Position numbers and translations under genes: made by a program. The notes under the pieces are model-generated. The model was given only the letters and a program-made list of their open reading frames with translations, was not told where the DNA came from and did no database searches. Shown here piece after piece: positions 34,447-45,722 of a DNA stretch of 64,000 nucleotides (position 1 is its first letter; each line of letters begins with the position of its first letter). The stretch comes from Sinonovacula constricta (taxonomy: Eukaryota; Mollusca; Bivalvia; Cardiida; Solecurtidae): positions 22,059,260-22,123,259 of the forward strand of contig CM017561.1 in the NCBI GenBank assembly GCA_007844125.1, given 5' to 3'.

Positions 34447-34581
34447 AAGGAATGACAAAAGTCGCATTCATTAATTAACTTGCAGACTATTATACGAAGG
34501 TCAAACTTAATGGCTTTAAGGAATGACAAAAGTCGTATTCATTAATTAACTTGAAGTCTATCATACGAAGATCAAACTTGA
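34447..34581. repeat. 71-bp tandem duplication
   Basis: Two units beginning AAGGAATGACAAAAGTCG (34447 and 34518) and sharing ATTCATTAATTAACTTG and ATACGAAG-TCAAACTT. Confidence 0.92.
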
Positions 34582-35615
34582 TTCTTCAGTGTAATTAGAA
34601 GCAACACGTTGCTGTCGTTATTTGGAGTCATGTTGGGAATACATTGCAATATATAAAAATGGTTAATCAAAAGCAACAGTACGAGTGCTCGATTTATCAT
34701 TGTTTTAAACAATGAAATAAATGTTTGTTATTTTATTACCAAATTAACTTTAACTGAGTATATAATTGTTTATATCACATTGCATTGTCATTTATTTTCA
34801 TATTTATAATTAACATTACGCTCGCGGGTAGATTGCTCCGCCCACCGAGTCACGTGACCCACTATCTGATAACCTTGGACATCTTATCGTCGATCGGGTC
34901 AATACTCTATTGTCAACGGTCCTACTAAACACTGCAAAAGTCATGCAAAGACACACAGAGACATGCAAAGACACCACGAAGACATAAAAAACGATTTTGA
35001 TGTATATATGTATTCATATGTTACATAATATATATCAACAATTCGTTGATAGGGGCATAAATAACAATAAACATGTGCCAATACAATTCACATCATCTCC
35101 AATGAAAATATTATTGTATGTACTAAATATCGTGTGCGTTACTTGTATGAAATATTAAATGTAAGATATGAACATTAAAACATAAATTACAAAGCATGAC
35201 CAATGTATTATCGTTTGTGAGCGAGATATGTCAAATAATTATGACTGCTTTGAAAATAAACACAATTAAAGCGATAAATGTTTTCTATGTTTTGTCGGTA
35301 AGAAAATTGAATAACACAGGTGCAGTTGAAAAGAATGTGTTGAAAATTGAAGTGGTTATTATTTGTCTTGATCAAAACATATAATTAACACCTAATGTGG
35401 AATATCCATAATAACAAAAGCGGGAGGTTTAAAAATTAAAGCAATACATTTCGCACCTATGCGGCATCTTCCTTGTTGAAAGGTAAGTGGAGCAAACTTC
35501 AATAATTATTGCAATTAACACCAGATTTGAAATGCTATTAAATTTAATGTTAAAGTATACTCTGCACCATATTTTAATCGGATGTTAATCCTCGTAGGAC
35601 CCATTGTCAACAAAC
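34582..35615. other. no gene recognised
   Basis: AT-rich. A short GC-richer patch at 34826-34930 contains CACGTG (34852-34857). Small reading frames such as 35196-35384 show no domain. The last 100 bp may be the promoter of the SWIM exon. Confidence 0.5.
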
Positions 35616-35881
35616 ATGGCTGCCTGTTTAAGCGATCTACCAGCGAACTTTGGTGAGCATTTTATGCTAAGAAAATCGTCACTTCGACAAAGAATTCAAA
35701 CCAGACGATACGCAAATGAATCTTACATTCAATCAGTCAGGTTGACTTTTAGATCGAAGGAAGAAATTGACGTTAATTCTAGTGTTTTCCGATCACAACG
35801 AAAGAGCGAGAAGCCACACAGTGTGCACATGACGATCGGCCTAGATTCCGTTACAGACGCATACTGTTCGTGTAAATCCGG
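35616..35881 (+). CDS. first exon of a SWIM-type zinc finger protein (partial)
   Basis: ATG at 35616 (AACATGG context) opens 88 complete codons, then splice donor CCGG/GTAATT at 35882. The end reads HSVHMTIGLDSVTDAYCSCK followed by SG. CSC-K-SG is the first half (CxC) of a SWIM zinc finger, whose second half (GxCxH) is expected in the next exon. This arrangement is familiar from large invertebrate families that pair a SWIM finger with a YqaJ-like nuclease domain; that the domain follows here is an inference. No continuation exon was found in the following 1.3 kb, so the gene may have a long intron or be a relic. The protein is basic, with no signal peptide. Confidence 0.55.
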
Positions 35882-36043
35882 GTAATTTTCATTATTACAT
35901 TAAATCCACGATTTATAAATGCAGTTAACCTTTGATAATGTGTTTATTATTTTTGTTACCATATATCACAACGAAATCGTCCGATGTTACTCAAGTTAAA
36001 GGGGATCTATTTCTTTGATCTTAGTAGAAGTTACTGCAGTAGG

Positions 36044-36292
36044 TCATAACAAAGATGGAATATATACATATATATTAAAACGAGAATGCGTTCGACGATA
36101 AAAGTTGTAATTTCCGTCGACTTTTTCAACATTCAACTGGTGGTGTTCACGATTACACGATTTTATCCATCTTTTACATTTGTCCAAGTTACGTTTCGGC
36201 TTTGGAAATGGAATAAAAACGATGCCGCCGGTCAAACGTTCCGGATATCGACTATCTGAATCACAGAGACCCCACTGACATCTTTTAACCAT
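36044..36292 (-). pseudogene. THAP-type zinc finger, N-terminal part only
   Basis: ATG at 36292 on the minus strand begins MVKRCQWGLCDSDSRYPERL, followed by GGIVFIPFPKPK, then CKRWIKSCNREHHQLNV. This is the start of a THAP C2CH DNA-binding domain: first zinc pair C5 and C10, the FPKP segment and the invariant Trp. The second zinc pair (CxxH, usually in a CSKHF-like stretch) and the later conserved residues are missing; after the NVEKV segment the frame becomes unlike THAP and stops at 36044. Either the domain continues in another exon through a weak donor, or this is a broken copy. It faces the SWIM exon, converging with it 160 bp away. Confidence 0.6.
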
Positions 36293-37205
36293 TTTCTTCT
36301 CGCTTTTTTGTTACTAAAATCAGAATTATTCCTCCGTTTCTTGGTCAACGAAATGCACTCAGCTTGTCCAAGGAAAATGGCGACCGAAAACAAAAGAATC
36401 ACGTGACCAAATGGAGCGCGCTGATTAGCTAACGCTAGGCGTCTTGTCCTGTCAATCAAATTTCGGCGTAATGTTAATTGTGTGGCTTTTAAATAAGTAT
36501 ATAACGACACTAAAATGACACAAAACATACATTATACAGAAACATGTATCTCAGAAGCATATTCAATTGTGTTCGAAGACGAAAAGAATCCATTGCCGTG
36601 TTCAGGTCAGAAGACACATGCACTACAGCACGTATATAGCCCCACATACACATACAATATTATTGTTAATAACATTGTCAATCATGGAGATTGTCAATGA
36701 AATTGATCGTTAATGGGTGATATTGAAGGCCCTGTCAATGTATCGATGAAATTTTGAGATCTCAAATATATATTAACGTGTTGACAATTTTATTGATGAG
36801 TATTTATCGTGCATCAATAAAATTGAGTCAATATTTATTCTTGTTGTTTTATTATTATATTATTATATGCATTAAAGGTGTTAACCAATACAGGAGTTCA
36901 TTAAATGATTCCTCGTCCATCCGAAGAAAGTTTCGTGTGGCTGATCTACACGTAGTTCATTCAGCAGCTGTACATGTCCAAACTGCTGCTTTAGCTGAAA
37001 CCACCGTTTAGTCCAATATTTCCTCCGTTTTCGTTTTCGTTTTCGTTTATCCTATGCTAGCGCAATCCCGATAAAAACAGCAGGATCCATGCTTTTCCTT
37101 CGGCGTCGGAAGTACAAATGAACTAAATACTGATCAATACTTTTGTACAGTTTATGGCAAAAAATAAACCTTTAATATTATTGAGCCAATATTATTGACA
37201 ATTAA
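36293..37205. other. no gene recognised
   Basis: AT-rich, with several short frames. A frame ending at 37011 follows an unlikely acceptor and has no domain. A TTTCGT triplicate lies at about 37026-37049. Confidence 0.45.
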
Positions 37206-37211
37206 ATTGTG

Positions 37212-37238
37212 TGTGTGGGGGGGGAGGGGGGGGGGGGC
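37212..37238. repeat. poly-G tract
   Basis: Near-continuous G run (with A and GT interruptions) directly before the 35-bp minisatellite. Confidence 0.9.
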
Positions 37239-37239
37239 T

Positions 37240-39135
37240 TATGGGTATCACCACAGATGCATCTTAACACGTTGCCTGGGTATCACCACAGATGCACCGC
37301 AGAACGGGGCCTGGGTACCATCGCAGTTGCACCGCAGCACGGGGCCTTTGTATCACCACAGATGCACCGCAGCACGGGGCCTGGGTATCACCACAGATGC
37401 ACCGCAGCACGGGGCCTGGGTATCATCACAGTTGCACCGCAGCACAGAGCCTGGGTAATATCGCAGATGCACATCAACATGGGGCCTGGGTATCATCACA
37501 GTTGCACCGCAGCACAGAGCCTGGGTAATATCGCAGATGCACATCAACATGGGGCCTGGGTATCATCACAGTTGCACCGCAGCACAGAGCCTGGGTAATA
37601 TCGCAGATGCACATCAACATGGGGCCTGGGTATCATCGCAGATGCACATCAACACGGGGCCTGGGTATCATCACAGTTGCACCGCAGCACAGAGCCTGGG
37701 TAATATCGCAGATGCACATCAACATGGGGCCTGGGTATCATCACAGTTGCACCGCAGCACAGAGCCTGGGTAATATCGCAGATGCACCTCAACATGGGGC
37801 CTGGGTATCATCACAGTTGCACCGCAGCACGGGGCCTGGGTAATATCGCAGATGCACCGCAGCACGGACCTTGGGTATCACCACAGATGCACCGCAGCAC
37901 GGGGCCTGGGTATCATCGCAGATGCACCGCAGCACGGGGCCTAGGTATCATCGCAGATGCACCGCAGCACGGAGCCTGGGTATCACCACAGTTGCACCGC
38001 AGCACGTTGCCTGCGTATCATCGCAGTTGCACCGCAGCACGGGGCCTGGGTATCATCGCAGATGCACCGCAGCACGGGGCCTGGGTATCATCGCAGATGC
38101 ACCGCAGCACGGGGCCTGGGTTGCAACACCAGATGTACCGCAGCACGGGCCTGGGTATCACCACAGATGCACCGCAGCACGGGACCTTGTGATGCACCGC
38201 AGCACGGGGCCTGGGTATCACCACCAGATGCATCGCAGCACGGGGCCTGGGTATCACCACCAGATGCATCGCAGCACGGGGCCTGGGTATAACCACAGAT
38301 ACACCGCAGCACGGGGCCTGGGTATCACCACAGATGCACCGCAGCAAGGGGCCTGGGTATCATCACAGATGCACCGCAGCACGGGGCCTGGGTATCACCA
38401 CAGATGCACCGCAGCACGGGGCCTGGGTATCACCACAAGATGCACCGCAGCACGGGGCCTTGGTATCACCACCAGATGCACCGCAGCACGGGGCCTGTGT
38501 ATCATCACAGATGCACCGCAGCACGGTGCCTGGGTATCAACACAGATGCACCGCAGCACGGGGCCTGGGTATCATCGCAGATGCACCGCAGCACGGGGCC
38601 TGTGTATCATCACAGATGCACCGCAGCACGGGGCCTGGGTATCACCACCAGATGAACCGCAGCACGGGGCCTGTGTATCATCACAGATGCACCGCAGCAC
38701 GGTGCCTGGGTATCAACACAGTTGCACCGCAGCACGGGGCCTGGGTATCACCACCAGATGCACCGCAGCACGGGGCCTTGGTATCACCACAGATGCACCG
38801 CAGCACGGGGCCTGTGTATCATCACAGATGCACCGCAGCACGGGGCCTGGGTATCACCACAAGATGCACCGCAGCACGGGGCCTGGGTATCACCACAAGA
38901 TGCACCGCAGCACGGGGCCTGGGTATCACCACAAGATGCACCGCAGCACGGGGCCTTGGAATCACCACAGATGCACCGCAGCACGGGGCCTTGGTATCAC
39001 CACAGATGCACCGCAGCACGGGGCCTGGGTATCACCACAGATGCACCGCAGCACGGGGCCTGGGTATCACCACAGTTGCACCGCAGCACGGGGCCTGGGT
39101 ATCACCACAGATGCACATCAATACGTTGCCTAGGT
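37240..39135. repeat. 35-bp GC-rich minisatellite, about 54 units
   Basis: The unit core is GGGCCTGGGTATCACCACAG followed by ATGCACCGCAGCACG. Variants include GTTGCACC, CACATCAACAT, CATCGCAG, an AGATG insertion (36-bp units around 38220-38940), and a 70-bp higher-order dimer repeated about five times in 37430-37800. Because 35 is not a multiple of three and the unit has no plus-strand stop, all three plus frames stay open for long distances (one of 420 codons), each giving a 35-residue peptide period. No start context, donor or known protein supports translation. Confidence 0.95.
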
Positions 39136-39964
39136 ACACAGATGCGCCGTAACTTCGGTCTATAGTGTAACGAAGGAGTGTCGGTGACAGTGAAAGTCAT
39201 CCTTGCGAGTTTAACCGCATCTTGCTTCATTGCTTATGCATTTTGTAAAAATCCGAACTGCTAAAGCGTGCAGAAAACTAGAGTAGATAAGACTTAGCAT
39301 ACACTACAGGTTCAAGCGAAAGCTAGCTGATTTAAGAAATAGATATACACTATGTGCCTAAGCATGACAAATGTGTGCTTAGCAGACTGAAAGATCTGTG
39401 GATGCCGGTATGTCCCTGTAGACAATGTCAGGTTGATTCGTCCCAGACATATCGATCCGCTTGCATCATCCCTGCCGTGCAGGTAGACATTTGACTATTG
39501 ATCCGTTCCAATATAATCATCAGCGCCAGACGAGTGTTTTGAAAGGTAAGTTAATTACACTGATCGGCACCACGTGTAGGGGAGATCACTTGGGATATAT
39601 GTGGAATACGGTTTTAAGTCTTTGCCGCCTTTATTAGAGACGTCATTGTTACATGTAATAATATACCATACTAGTATATAGCCATGATTGTTAGCTTGAA
39701 ATGGTAAAGTTCTTAGTTGTTTACACAAGCTTCGTTGATTTCTTTGTCCTTGTCCGCCATCTTTTTTTTACTTAGTCCCCAGAGGCTCAGCAGCGAGTAG
39801 CCTTCCTTTGAAATCAAGGGAAGTAACCTAGTTATCGGACTGCCCAATACAAGCAACAACATATGTCCATGTTCGGGGGCATCTGGGGATAATTACTGCA
39901 TACACTTATACTTCAGTTTAAGTAAAGGCTGTTATACCACTACCTCAATTTTTGGACAGTGCAG
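39136..39964. other. possible promoter and untranslated exon of the 40.0-kb candidate gene
   Basis: Ordinary-composition DNA after the minisatellite. A perfect-looking donor GAAAG/GTAAGT at 39545 could end an untranslated exon. An acceptor (ACAGTGCAG) at 39956-39964 precedes the candidate coding exon. Nothing else is recognised. Confidence 0.3.
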
Positions 39965-40101
39965 ATTGTGAAATAAATCATTTTAAATGTTCATCCTTAC
40001 CAAATCTATAAATAAGCACAATGGGGATTTCAGTTAAAAAAAAGAAAGATAACGACATCAGACCTAATTACCCAGAGGATGATCTAACGCGATATCAAAA
40101 A
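39965..40101 (+). CDS. candidate first coding exon, unknown protein (partial)
   Basis: ATG at 40021 in a good context (ACAATGG) opens 27 codons rich in Lys and Asp (MGISVKKKKDND, then PNYPEDDLTRYQK) and runs straight into a consensus donor AAAA/GTAAGT at 40102, phase 0. An acceptor-like CAG ends at 39964. The exon is short and there is no homology that I recognise, so it rests only on the start context, donor and open frame. I could not find a phase-compatible next exon. Confidence 0.35.
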
Positions 40102-40199
40102 GTAAGTGGTCACGTGGTTTTCTCAGTTTAAAAACAGCTTAATGTGCAGCGTAGCTCAGATACGAAATACATGTTTGTAGTGTCGGGGAGAGTGTTATG

Positions 40200-40526
40200 T
40201 TTGTTTGTTTGTTTGTTTGTTTATTGGGTTTGTCGTCCCACCAACAGTATTTCAGTTATCTGGAGACGGTGTCCACTTGAAGAAGATATAGTGCTGCCTT
40301 CACTGTATATAGCATGCCGTGAACACCTGGCATGATACCACACCCAGTCACATTATCCTGACACCGGGCCAACCAGTCGTGGAACTACGCTTATATTTGC
40401 TTGAGCGTTAGCAAGCGAGCTATACCACTTCCATTTTTAACGACTTTGGTATATCGCGGCCCGGGATCGAACCGGGGCCTCCCGTACCTGGAGCCGACGC
40501 TCTACCGATTGCGCTACCAGGTCCGG
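40200..40526 (-). mobile_element. SINE family A, copy
   Basis: Minus-strand copy with long TTTG tail at the left and head CCGGACCTGGTAGCGCAATC at the right. GAGAG plus TGTTATG occur on both sides, with two extra bases on the right, as an imperfect target duplication. Confidence 0.94.
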
Positions 40527-41137
40527 CGAGAGGGTGTTATGCTTCACTTTTCACATAGGTGTGGGAATAAATAATCAGACTTTTTTGCGGAGTCCTTACA
40601 AGTTACAATATTCATTTTGTTGTTAGAGAAATAAAATGGGTCCACAACCTTTAAAGTATATATGATTTCCGAGACCCGATACATCGTTATGCCCCACCAA
40701 AATTGAAATCGTCCCGACCAATCATAAATGGTTGAAAGATTGCAAAATTTATCGACTTTCCTTAGTTGAGATAAATGCTGATAAATGCATGTAAATGAGA
40801 TAAGCTTGTACTCATTGTAAGTTTAAAACAACAACTAAAAATATTTTTGTTTGTTTGCTTAAGCCTTTTAAGCGAGCCGCGGTCAGTTTTAAGGCAGAAA
40901 ATGTAGATCCAGATAAGTCAGCTTCCGTTGTGGTGTTTTATCAGTGTTTGTACTATTTGTTCCTGAATATTTAACAGTATGTCTAACCAGCAGCTGTTCA
41001 TGCATAGCTTAACTTGTTTGTCGCCGATTAAAAATTGTTGCATAAGGGTAAAGATACCACAAACAGGTTTCTGTAATTTAGCATTAAGCTATTTGTGAAA
41101 CTTGTCCAACCTATTGTTTTCTGGGAGGGAATGAGTA

Positions 41138-41249
41138 ATGAGCGAGATAAGGCCGATTGTGACGGACATCAGCAAGATAAGACACAGACCTCCAGACAGT
41201 TCTGTCAGCCACACACAGCTCTCTGGTTCTAGGGCAAAATACGCAGTCG
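41138..41249 (+). CDS. weak candidate coding exon, unknown protein (partial)
   Basis: ATG at 41138 opens 37 codons (MSEIRPIVTDISKIRHRPPD onward) ending at a good donor GCAGTCG/GTATGT at 41250, phase 1. An in-frame TGA lies just upstream, so it would have to be a first coding exon. Joining it to the 40.0-kb exon does not work: the phase-0 join reaches a stop before the donor. No domain is recognised. Confidence 0.22.
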
Positions 41250-42072
41250 GTATGTTTGTGTGCTTCATTGTTGTTAAAAAGGTGTTGGTCTGTCAGTTGG
41301 GTTGTTGGTTGACTGGTTGATTGACTGGTTGTTTGACTGGTTGGTTGATTTGTTAATCCAATATTTTTTCAGTCAGGTGAAAACTAATATATTACTTCGA
41401 AAGGAAAATGTGTTGTATTTACTATGCTAGCACGCCAAAATCACTTACATGTATTATACATGTAATAGCCCACCAGGTCATAATGCCTAATGCCGGATCA
41501 ACCAGTCCTTTAACTAATCCTATTGTTGTTGTTTTTTTACGAAAAACAAACCATTTCTAAAGACGTCTGCGTATATCTTTGTTGGTTATTGAACGACCGA
41601 CCCATCGCTCCATGGGTGGGGAACGCGTTTCATACAGAGGATATTCAGATGTAATCTGTACGGTTAGTTTAATCCCATTTATCGTCATATTATTCAAAGA
41701 AAGCATTACATATCATTGTGGAAATAACTGATATATGTACTGTTTAAACATAACTTATAGGCAGATTATTTCGGGCGTTGATTTGTATTTATATCTTAAG
41801 TACAATACATAACACTTAACATGCTTTAATCTGCTTGCTGAAGTAACCTTTAGACGCAATATATACAAATAAGGATTTATGCTTTGTACTTGAGGGACAA
41901 GACGGTAATATCTTGATTTAATCGAATTACATATGACAGAAATAGAGAAAAGAGCTGCATTTGCTGTGATTTCACGAAATGATGCTGCTCCCTGTCATTT
42001 TTAACGTTTGCCCCACGATGTAGATTTATATCATTTAAACAGTATGCCATCTGTAAAGATGAGATCCTTAAA

Positions 42073-42140
42073 AATCTCGGAACACCTCGGCCATTTCTGC
42101 GAAATCGTCCGGACTTGTCCGGATACTACCGAGTAGTTAC
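42073..42140 (+). repeat. family H, diverged copy
   Basis: CTCGGAACACCTCGGCC, then TTGTCCGGATACTACCGAG and TAGTTACG, paralleling the order of blocks in the 11336 and 32538 copies. Confidence 0.55.
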
Positions 42141-42389
42141 GACAGCGCTACTGATCCAGGAACATGCGTTGCGTCATCACACGGTCAAAATGATCAGTGT
42201 GATTGCACTCGATGTATTGTGGGTAAAGTAGTTCTTCAACATGGCTGTTATGAATACGGAAGTGATTGCTAAAATGAACAAAACAAGTACGAAGAGGTAT
42301 ACAACAGATTATTTTGGCATTTTTTTTACATTATAATAGTTAAAATATGTTTCATGCAAACATTTTGAACTAAATTTTGTAAACGGTCC

Positions 42390-42709
42390 AGACTTTAACG
42401 TAGTGACGTCACACGCTATGTACAGAATGGACATATTACTGTTTAACGAAAGCGAAAGTAGCAAAACTTGCTCATCGTATTTTTTCCATTTATCTATAAA
42501 TATCAAGACTTTAAAAGTTTCTGGACATAGAATAAGGCCTTAGAATATGGTTGTTTAGTCATTTATCTTAATTCAATGAATATTATAATCGAACGTATTT
42601 CCTACGCGGAACTATTTTTTATGTAGGCACAAATCTCAAATTTTGGGTGAGTTGCGAGTCGTAGTATAGAGATGACTTTAACGTAGTGACGTCACACGCT
42701 ATGTATAGA
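42390..42709. repeat. 38-bp direct repeat with TGACGTCA core, 281 bp apart
   Basis: GACTTTAACGTAGTGACGTC continuing ACACGCTATGTA(C/T)AGAATG occurs at about 42391 and 42672, with one difference over about 38 bp. Each copy contains TGACGTCA, the cAMP-response-element palindrome. Confidence 0.8.
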
Positions 42710-42952
42710 ATGAGGAACATGTCTATCGCAGACAGCGCCGAGGCCGCAATTAACCGCCATAAGTTGAGACACTGAGCCACTGGGCGGTCTCATGTCTGGC
42801 AGTCCGATTCCTGCTGTCAACGCTCGGAAACAAAGCGACTTTATCTTATCAAGGTAGATAACGGGCACTACAAATTACGAATATAGTGACATAATACGTT
42901 CTCATTAATTTTCCTAAGTGGGTGTTAATAAATACTGAAACAGCTAGCGAGG

Positions 42953-43003
42953 CAATCGGAACTCCTCGGCGGGATGGCGGAATTACCCGACGAGCGCCGA
43001 TCA
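42953..43003 (+). repeat. family H, partial copy
   Basis: ATCGGAACTCCTCGGCGGG followed by GGAATTACCCGACGAG and CGCCGATC. It shares the first block with the other copies; its second half is different. Confidence 0.5.
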
Positions 43004-43611
43004 TTATCCAAGCTATCTGATAGACGCTTGATCCTGTCACGATTACCGTTTGTTTTGGATTTTTCTACTTTTTTTTGTTACAGCACGTCGTCAGCACGAA
43101 ACGGTTGTAATCTAATCTGAAAAACAAACAGCCGCTCTGGATGAGAAATAAATCTTCAAATAAAAGTCGTAAATGTGGGCGTGATTTCTGATATGCCAAC
43201 CAACTCATTTTTCTTTTTGTGTAACACAAGTATATCATTTTATCACTGAAGAAATTGACTTCAACGACTAGTACCAAGACAATAAAAAACAACGATGCTG
43301 ACGACGACGACAATAACAAAAAACGCTGGATTCGCTTTAAATACACCTGAATGCGACATGGCATGAATAAATCACAAAAACATGCCCAACATAATTGCAC
43401 TGCAGATATGATAACTTGTATGTTGAAACAGACTTCTCTCACTATAAATTTGCATCACTCGACGACCACTTATCTCTACCATTGTGTTACTTAATTATGA
43501 AGCTCAGTCTTTCCGACCTATAATCATGATCTACAATTTTGCTTCTAAGTATTTCTCATTACACAATGTTACTTTTGCATTTTTGTTATTAAACATTCGG
43601 GGCGAGAGTAG

Positions 43612-44362
43612 GGCGGGGAGCGCTCGTGGCTTAGTGGTAGAGTCGCCGACTTCTAACTTCTAGGACGGTAGCCTCTCACCGCGTGGGTTCGAGTGGGTAA
43701 AAGGTCTTATAGATTACTGTAGTGCGCCGGTTGTTTTACCAACACATTCGTTTATGGTTTTCATCCATCAAAATAGCTGGACATCGCTTTAATGGTCATA
43801 ATAGATAGTTTCCATGTGATGTCATAGACACTGATAAGACAGGTTCAGGCAGCCATCTTTGTGGGCAGAAGCTAATGCAGGCCGAAATCTGGAAATATGT
43901 GCTGTATTTAACTCACCACTGTGTTTTTAATTTTCAGTCTATTTTACTGAATTTTATATAAAATTTAACAGCTTTTATAAAGTATTTTAAATATCAAAAC
44001 TATATTTTGATAGTTTAAAAGGTTAAAGAAATACAACCAAAAATGATACACTGTTCAATTTGTTTTAAGTATGAGCCAATAGTTTTATTTATGTCTGTGT
44101 ATTAATTCTGTGTGCATTTATCAATTGTAAAAATATTGTATTCTAAAATATGAATTTCGAGAGCTTTCCAATGGTGTATAGCTTTTAATTTTCGGACCAC
44201 AAATAAAAAAATTACAAGAAAATAAAATTTACCCTTCAATACAATTCATATGAAAATCCAATGAAGTTACCCACAAAGATGGCTGCCAAGATAAGGGATT
44301 TTCACTGATGTGGAAACTATCTATTGGTCGCGTTGATGAATTAAAAAAATAATTAAACATTT
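43612..44362 (+). mobile_element. SINE family D, copy 3, split by MITE 2
   Basis: Left part 43612-43803 has head GCGCTCGTGGCTTAGTGG, box B GTGGGTTCGAG and body TAGTGCGCCGGTTGTT. The right part resumes at about 44324 (TTGGTCGCGTTGATG, then an A-rich end), matching the 3' end of the 20245 and 33898 copies. The MITE lies exactly between. Confidence 0.8.
43804..44321. mobile_element. MITE family 2 (518 bp), copy a
   Basis: Inverted ends GATAGTTTCCA and TGGAAACTATC, with TA on both sides (43802-43803 and 44322-44323). The interior is AT-rich, with a palindromic centre ATCAAAACTATATTTTGAT. GGCAGCCATCTTTG near the left end recurs inverted near the right end. No coding capacity. Inserted in a SINE D. 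Confidence 0.88.
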
Positions 44363-45379
44363 AGCGTGATAGGGGATCGCAATGTAGAGCAGGCACAGTG
44401 ACAAAGCCTGAACAAAGCTTGTCTGGTTCCCAGCCGTACTTTGCAAGTAAATAACGATAGTATTAAGGGGCAGGTAATCCAGACTAGAACAAAGCACTCT
44501 CGCATGGCCAGGTGATAGCATAACACGGAAGGAGCTTTGTTTGCTGTGGATAACTCACATCTGGGCAGAACTTAAAACATACGAAAACCGAGATCTCACT
44601 GAGGAATACATGCGTGATGCATGACAGAGAACCCAGGGCGGGGTTTACAGGAAGAGATTAGAGTGAATAATAAAAAGGGGAAGATGTAAGATTATTAGAC
44701 GGTTTCTTTATTTCTGTTTTTGTAACGCTTAAGGCTCATCGTCGTCATTATAATCGTCATGGAAAGCAACAGCAGCTGTTATTGCATCATCATATGCATT
44801 TTTTTCAAAGTGATCATCATTATTAAGATAAACATAATTTTCATCGTCGTTGTCGTTACCAACACGACCAATATCCCAACATTTATCGTAACCATTATAA
44901 AGATAGTCATCATCACCGACATCAATAGCAGCAATAGTACCACGATTTTCGCCGCCGTCAACATCACCAATGCACTGTCTACTTTTCTTGTTACCTACAA
45001 TTCCACACAATTCCACACTTACTTACACCATAATGCTAATATTTAATGGACCTTCATTACAGACAGGTATGTAGCCTATCCTACACGGGTTGTCATAAAG
45101 CTGAATAAATGCAGCTTAAGATCAATTAAGGTCGCACTACGTGTAAGCACGTGCTATTTTAGTTCAATGCGAGTCTTTTGTACACCCTCAACATGCAGTA
45201 CACAGATGTTTAGTGGTAAAAAGGGGCATCCTAGAAGAGACTGCTTGTTAGTGCCGAACGTTAAAGCTTACATAAACAAGATGAAGCATAAAATCAAAAA
45301 TATGACCAGACTCTATCAGTATTGCAACAGATATAAAAAATTGACATGCCAACAAAGTATTAAAGTAACAAAAGAAACT
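44363..45379. other. no gene recognised
   Basis: Contains a loose ATC/CGTC-rich stretch (44736-44950) that produces Asp- and Ile-rich frames on either strand; these are repeat artefacts. Confidence 0.5.
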
Positions 45380-45722
45380 GCACCGAGACATTACAACGGA
45401 GCACCGAGACATTGCAATTAACGGAGCACCGAGACATTGCAATTAACGGAGCACCGAGACATTACAACGGAGCACCGAGACTTTGCAATTAACGGAGCAC
45501 AGAGACATTACAATTAACGGAGCACTGAGACATTACAATTAACGGAACACCGAGACATTACAATTAACGGAACACCGAGACATTACAATTAACGGAGCAC
45601 CAAGACATTACAATAAACGGAACACCGAGACATTACAATTAACGGAGCACCAAGACATTACAATTAACGGAGCACAGAGACATTACAATTAACGGAACAC
45701 CGAGACATTACAATGAACGGAG
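45380..45722. repeat. 25-bp minisatellite, about 14 units
   Basis: Unit ACGGAGCACCGAGACATTAC plus AATTA, with GGAACACC, CAAGAC and deletion variants (some units lack the AATTA). Confidence 0.95.

Larger units (their letters stand above)
41250..43611. other. gene-poor region
   Basis: No exon supported. It holds a short GACTGGTTG-type repeat near 41310-41345, two family H fragments (42073 and 42953) and a 38-bp direct repeat 281 bp apart (42390 and 42671). Minus-strand frames at 42849-43040 and 43065-43442 have no recognisable domain. Confidence 0.5.

Noticed and set aside
37871..39133. 420-codon open frame encoding His/Gly/Pro-rich repeats
   Set aside because: It is produced by the stop-free 35-bp minisatellite; the other two frames are equally open and there is no start context, donor or known homologue.
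41138..41249. Joining the 41.1-kb exon to the 40.0-kb exon as one gene
   Set aside because: The phase-0 join gives an in-frame TAG before the 41249 donor, and the open frame requires a different phase.
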